Made by a program: the position numbers and the translations under genes
NCBI GenBank assembly: GCA_019348335.1
Contig: JAHWJR010000085.1
Location: forward strand, 1 to 7,718
Origin: Actinomycetota bacterium
GTDB lineage: Bacteria > Actinomycetota > Acidimicrobiia > Acidimicrobiales > CADCSY01
Direction: 5' to 3'
Length of the DNA stretch: 7,718 nt
Shown here: positions 5,291 through 7,718 of the stretch, piece after piece
Numbering within the stretch: position 1 is the first letter of the stretch
Layout: each line of letters opens with the position of its first letter
Notes under the pieces: generated by a model
The model's database searches: none
What the model saw: only the letters and a program-made list of their open reading frames with translations
What the model was told of the DNA's origin: nothing

Positions 5291-6013
5291 GGGCGGCGGG
5301 GCGGGCTCCAGCGCACCCAGGCTCTGCGGCCGCACCGCCACCCGGCGTCCCTCGTCGGTCTCCACCACCAGGGCGCCGTCGCCGAGGACGTCGACGGCCC
5401 GTCCGGTGACCACCGTTCCTGCCGGGCCGAGGGGCACGACTCGCGCCCGTACCCGTCGGCCCATGGTGGCGCAACGGGGGACGTAGTCCGCCAGCACGGC
5501 CGCCTCCGCCTGGGTGGCTCGCTCCTCGATGGCCGCCACCACCGCCGACAGCATCGGCGCACGCGGCGGACCGGCACCGTGGACGACCACGTCGGCAACT
5601 GCCCAGTCGACGCCATCGGCTCCCAGCTCGGCCACGACCCCGACCGCTCCGGCTCGCCGGTCGCCGGCTCGCACCTCGTCGGGCCACTCGACGGCCGCCG
5701 TGCTGCCGACCACGTCGGCCAGCGCGGAGCTCACCACCAGGTACAGCCAGCCCTCCCGCTCGGCGGTCAGGTCCGGGCGCAGCACCACGGAGAAGCCGAG
5801 ATCGCGGCCCGCCTCCACCGTCCACGGCCACCCTCCGCGGCCTCGGGGCGAGGCCTGGTAGTCGGCGACGACCACCGCTCCGGCGGGCGCACCCGAACGG
5901 GCCCACGCCTGGGCGTCGGCCCCGGTCGAGAGCAGGGCGGGGTAGGTGCGCAGCGGCCGCCCGGGCATGACACTGGCCACCTCGGCGGCGGAGAGGTCCC
6001 CAGCTAGCGCCAC
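5285..6013 (-). CDS. Biotin-protein-ligase-like protein (BPL/LplA fold) with altered active-site motifs
   Basis: The 242-residue reading assumes the GTG at 6013, which overlaps the TPR gene's stop by 10 bases and has GAGG upstream; the open frame extends further, but only through the TPR gene. Residues about 23-145 resemble the BirA catalytic domain: LLSTGADAQAWA (family STN..A), GAVVVADYQASPRGRGG (47-61, family ADxQ..GRGR.G), FSVVLRP (74-80), VEWPDEV (108-114, family KWPND) and GVVAEL (family GGIL.E). The C-terminal part, about 185-236, resembles the BirA SH3-like domain (GRAVDVLGDGALVVETDEG). There is no helix-turn-helix, so it is not a BirA-type repressor. The lysine and asparagine of KWPND, which contact biotinyl-AMP in BirA, are E109 and D112 here, while R57-G-R59 is kept. 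No biotin carrier protein lies nearby. It may have a changed ligand or a non-enzymatic role in hydrogenase assembly; assignment to the fold is more secure than to the reaction. Confidence 0.75.
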   Translation of the reverse strand: MALAGDLSAAEVASVMPGRPLRTYPALLSTGADAQAWARSGAPAGAVVVADYQASPRGRGGWPWTVEAGRDLGFSVVLRPDLTAEREGWLYLVVSSALADVVGSTAAVEWPDEVRAGDRRAGAVGVVAELGADGVDWAVADVVVHGAGPPRAPMLSAVVAAIEERATQAEAAVLADYVPRCATMGRRVRARVVPLGPAGTVVTGRAVDVLGDGALVVETDEGRRVAVRPQSLGALEPAPPPA

Positions 6014-7230
6014 GATCCGTCCTCGCCCAGCTCCTGGGCCGTGGCCGAGAAGACCTGCTGCACCCGGAGCAGCTGCGGCACGTTGAACCGGGCCATGGCT
6101 CGGGCGGTCGAGCGCCGGAACCGGGACCGGGCGTCCTCGTCGTGGGCGGCCAAGGCGGCGATGGTCGCTCGCACGAGCTCCTCCATGGTCTCGGGCGGCA
6201 GCTCCAGCAACACGCCGAGCCAGGCCTCGGCGAGGTCCGAGGCCCGGTCCGGCCGGGCCAGCTGGCCCTCGATCCACCGCGACGCGCCGCGGCGGCGCTC
6301 GGCCGGGTCAGCGTCGGCCCAGCGGGTCACCTCCTCGCGGATCACCGGCAGCCACCGGTCGCGAGGCTCCCGGTCGAGCACCACCACCAGATCGTCGTCC
6401 GCCGCGCCGGAGCGCTCCAGCACGGCCGCGGCCTGCGCCGCCACCGCCCGGTCGGACCCAGGAGTACCCAGGGCCTGGCGGGCGGCCAGGCGGGCCCGGG
6501 GACCGTCGCCGGCCTGCTCGTAGGCCATGGCCAGGTTGGCCTTGGCCATGGCGTAGGCCTCGGGCCGGACGCTGCGGGGGTGGGCGCCCACGGCGGTTTG
6601 CAGGGCGTCGACGGCGGCGTCGACGTGGCCGGCGGCGAGATGGGCGAGCCCGAGGGCGTTGGCGACCAGGCCCTGGCCGACCCGGTCGCCGGCCCGCTCG
6701 CTGGCGTCGAGCGCCTCCTCCAGCGCCCGGGCGGCGGCGTCGGCGTCTCCGGCAGCGAGCAGCACCGAGCCCAGCTCGCGGCCGGCGGCGGCGGCCCGCC
6801 CCGGGGCCCCGTACTCGCCGAACAGCTGGCGCGCCCGCTCGAAGGATCGGCGAGCCGCGACTGTTGCCCCCGCCTCGGCCTGAACCAGGCCCAGGTTGAA
6901 CGTGGCCGCGGCCTGCTCCAGCGGCTTCTCCTCGGCTGCGAACGCCGCCTCGGCCCGGGTGAAGGCATTCTGTGCCTCGTCCAGTCGTGCCCGCAGCCGG
7001 AGGGCGACCCCGAGCAGGTTGCACGCCTTGGCCTGTTCCAGAGGGAGCCCGGCGAACAGCTGGACCGCTCGGCGCAGCGCCTGCTCCGCATGGCCCGGGC
7101 ACCCGGCTTCGATCAGGACGCGACCCCGGTGGAACTGGGCGGTGGCGTGCTGGATGGGGTAGCGGGACGCCGGATACCGGGCCAGGCGGGCGTCGAGCTC
7201 CTCGAGGGCGGCGTCGAGCTCCGGTGGCAC
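6004..7230 (-). CDS. Tetratricopeptide-repeat protein of the hydrogenase accessory operon
   Basis: This 408-residue protein is made of helical TPR units. Repeats are visible at about 30-60, 68-98, 107-137, 147-177, 187-217 and 225-253, with the typical small/aromatic pattern (NLLGVALRLRARLDEAQNAF, FNLGLVQAEAG, ELGSVLLAAGDADAAARALEEAL, NALGLAHLAAGHVDAAVDAL). The last 150 residues are not TPR. They are helical, charged and Trp-containing (DRWLPVIREEVTRWADADP, MEELVRATIAALAAHDEDA), with no motif I recognise. It has no signal peptide or membrane span, so it should be cytoplasmic and act by protein binding. The GTG start lies 8 bases after the stop of the NifU-like gene, with only a weak ribosome site, implying coupling. 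Its 3' end overlaps the ligase-like gene. As I recall, TPR and NifU-like genes accompany hydrogenase genes in other actinobacterial group 1h clusters, which supports an accessory role. Confidence 0.85.
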   Translation of the reverse strand: MPPELDAALEELDARLARYPASRYPIQHATAQFHRGRVLIEAGCPGHAEQALRRAVQLFAGLPLEQAKACNLLGVALRLRARLDEAQNAFTRAEAAFAAEEKPLEQAAATFNLGLVQAEAGATVAARRSFERARQLFGEYGAPGRAAAAGRELGSVLLAAGDADAAARALEEALDASERAGDRVGQGLVANALGLAHLAAGHVDAAVDALQTAVGAHPRSVRPEAYAMAKANLAMAYEQAGDGPRARLAARQALGTPGSDRAVAAQAAAVLERSGAADDDLVVVLDREPRDRWLPVIREEVTRWADADPAERRRGASRWIEGQLARPDRASDLAEAWLGVLLELPPETMEELVRATIAALAAHDEDARSRFRRSTARAMARFNVPQLLRVQQVFSATAQELGEDGSWR

Positions 7231-7238
7231 CGGCTCTA

Positions 7239-7718
7239 CTACTCGTCCCGCCGGCGGATCTCCACGAGGGTGGGACCGGGAGGCGGGTGAGGCTCGGCCT
7301 CGACGCCGTCCTCCACGACCTCCAGCGCCGCGAAGCCGGGAACGTGCTTCCGGAGCGCCTCGACCACGCCTTCCTGGAGCGTGACCGCCGAGGCGGTGCA
7401 GCCGGAGCAGGCACCCGACAGTCGGACGCGCACCACCCCCCGGTCGGCGCCGAGAACCTCGACCTCGCCCCCGTGGGAGTGCACGTAGGGCCGGACCGTC
7501 TCGATGGCCTCCTCGGCCGCCCGGCGCTCGTCGATCCCGACGGAATAGGCGTCGAGGAGCCAGGCGACGGCGGGGTCGGCATCACGGAGCTCGGCCAGCC
7601 GGTCGTCACCCAGCTCGGCGCCCAGACGCTCCAGGGCCATGCGATGGACGGCGTCGACGCCGTCGAGCAGCTCGAAGACCTGGCTGCGCACGGGCTCGTC
7701 GAGGGCCTCCACCTCGGT
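7239..7718 (-). CDS. NifU C-terminal-domain Fe-S scaffold protein, 5' end probably beyond the window
   Basis: The frame is open to the right edge. A GTG at 7712 would give 157 residues, but the helical N-terminal region looks cut short, so the true start is probably upstream. Counting from that GTG, residues about 66-133 are a NifU-type domain: AIETVRPYVHSHGGEVEVL, then LSGACSGCTASAVTLQEGV with the CxxC pair C102 and C105 that holds a [4Fe-4S] cluster for transfer to target proteins. The preceding 60 residues are helical and not NifU-like, an arrangement I recall for NifU-like proteins in actinobacterial hydrogenase clusters. The tail (137-157) is proline-rich and polar. It is the first gene in the window of the NifU-TPR-ligase unit. 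A role in supplying clusters to the three-cluster small subunit is a reasonable inference. Confidence 0.85.
   Translation of the reverse strand, partial: TEVEALDEPVRSQVFELLDGVDAVHRMALERLGAELGDDRLAELRDADPAVAWLLDAYSVGIDERRAAEEAIETVRPYVHSHGGEVEVLGADRGVVRVRLSGACSGCTASAVTLQEGVVEALRKHVPGFAALEVVEDGVEAEPHPPPGPTLVEIRRRDE

Noticed and set aside
4827..5906. 359-codon minus-strand frame spanning the peptidase-like and ligase-like genes
   Set aside because: It crosses two real genes in other frames and its translation is low-complexity Arg/Gly/Ser.
6014..6277. Upstream extension of the ligase-like frame (88 extra codons)
   Set aside because: It lies inside the TPR gene, has Gly/Arg/Pro shadow composition and adds no domain. 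The GTG at 6013 has a ribosome site and the usual short overlap.
6142..7290. 382-codon plus-strand frame opposite the TPR gene
   Set aside because: Antisense shadow; the minus strand encodes clear TPR repeats.
6308..7609. 433-codon minus-strand frame overlapping the TPR and NifU-like genes
   Set aside because: Out-of-frame Arg/Pro/Gly/Ser-rich translation that would disrupt both recognised proteins.

Overview
The window is high-GC DNA with frequent GTG starts and tightly coupled genes. It most likely comes from an actinobacterium, perhaps an uncultured soil lineage; that placement is inference from base composition and gene content. All of it reads as one locus for a high-affinity (atmospheric-H2 type) uptake [NiFe]-hydrogenase. 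The catalytic subunits most resemble the actinobacterial group 1h (formerly group 5) enzymes, or a close sister clade. They differ from the group 1h pattern I remember in one important cluster ligand.

The layout is three transcription units. (1) Minus strand, 3328 to 5: small subunit then large subunit, 3 bases apart, with a strong ribosome binding site in front of the small subunit. (2) Plus strand, 3453 to 5277, divergent from the hydrogenase across a 124-base intergenic region: four very small single-span membrane proteins joined by ATGA/GTGA overlaps, then a protein with the hydrogenase maturation endopeptidase (HyaD/HybD, M52) fold that appears to have lost its metal ligands and carries a helical C-terminal extension. 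(3) Minus strand, from the right window edge to 5285: a NifU-type Fe-S scaffold domain protein, a TPR helical-repeat protein and a biotin-protein-ligase-like protein with altered active-site motifs. Units 2 and 3 converge with 7 bases between their stop codons, and a 6-bp hairpin contains both stops.

Inferred working model: the S-L heterodimer oxidises H2 at trace concentration. It has no Tat signal and neither subunit has a membrane helix, so it is probably cytoplasmic. The four small paralogous membrane proteins are good candidates for its membrane anchor or quinone-side partner. The NifU-like, TPR, ligase-like and peptidase-like proteins look like assembly or accessory factors. No complete hyp maturation set lies in the window, so nickel and Fe(CN)2CO assembly must be encoded elsewhere.

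The most unusual points are the four-paralogue membrane cassette, the all-cysteine proximal cluster site, and two accessory proteins (peptidase-like and biotin-ligase-like) that keep the fold but not the catalytic residues. I see no mobile elements, CRISPR arrays, tRNA or rRNA genes. No stretch over 300 bases lacks a gene.
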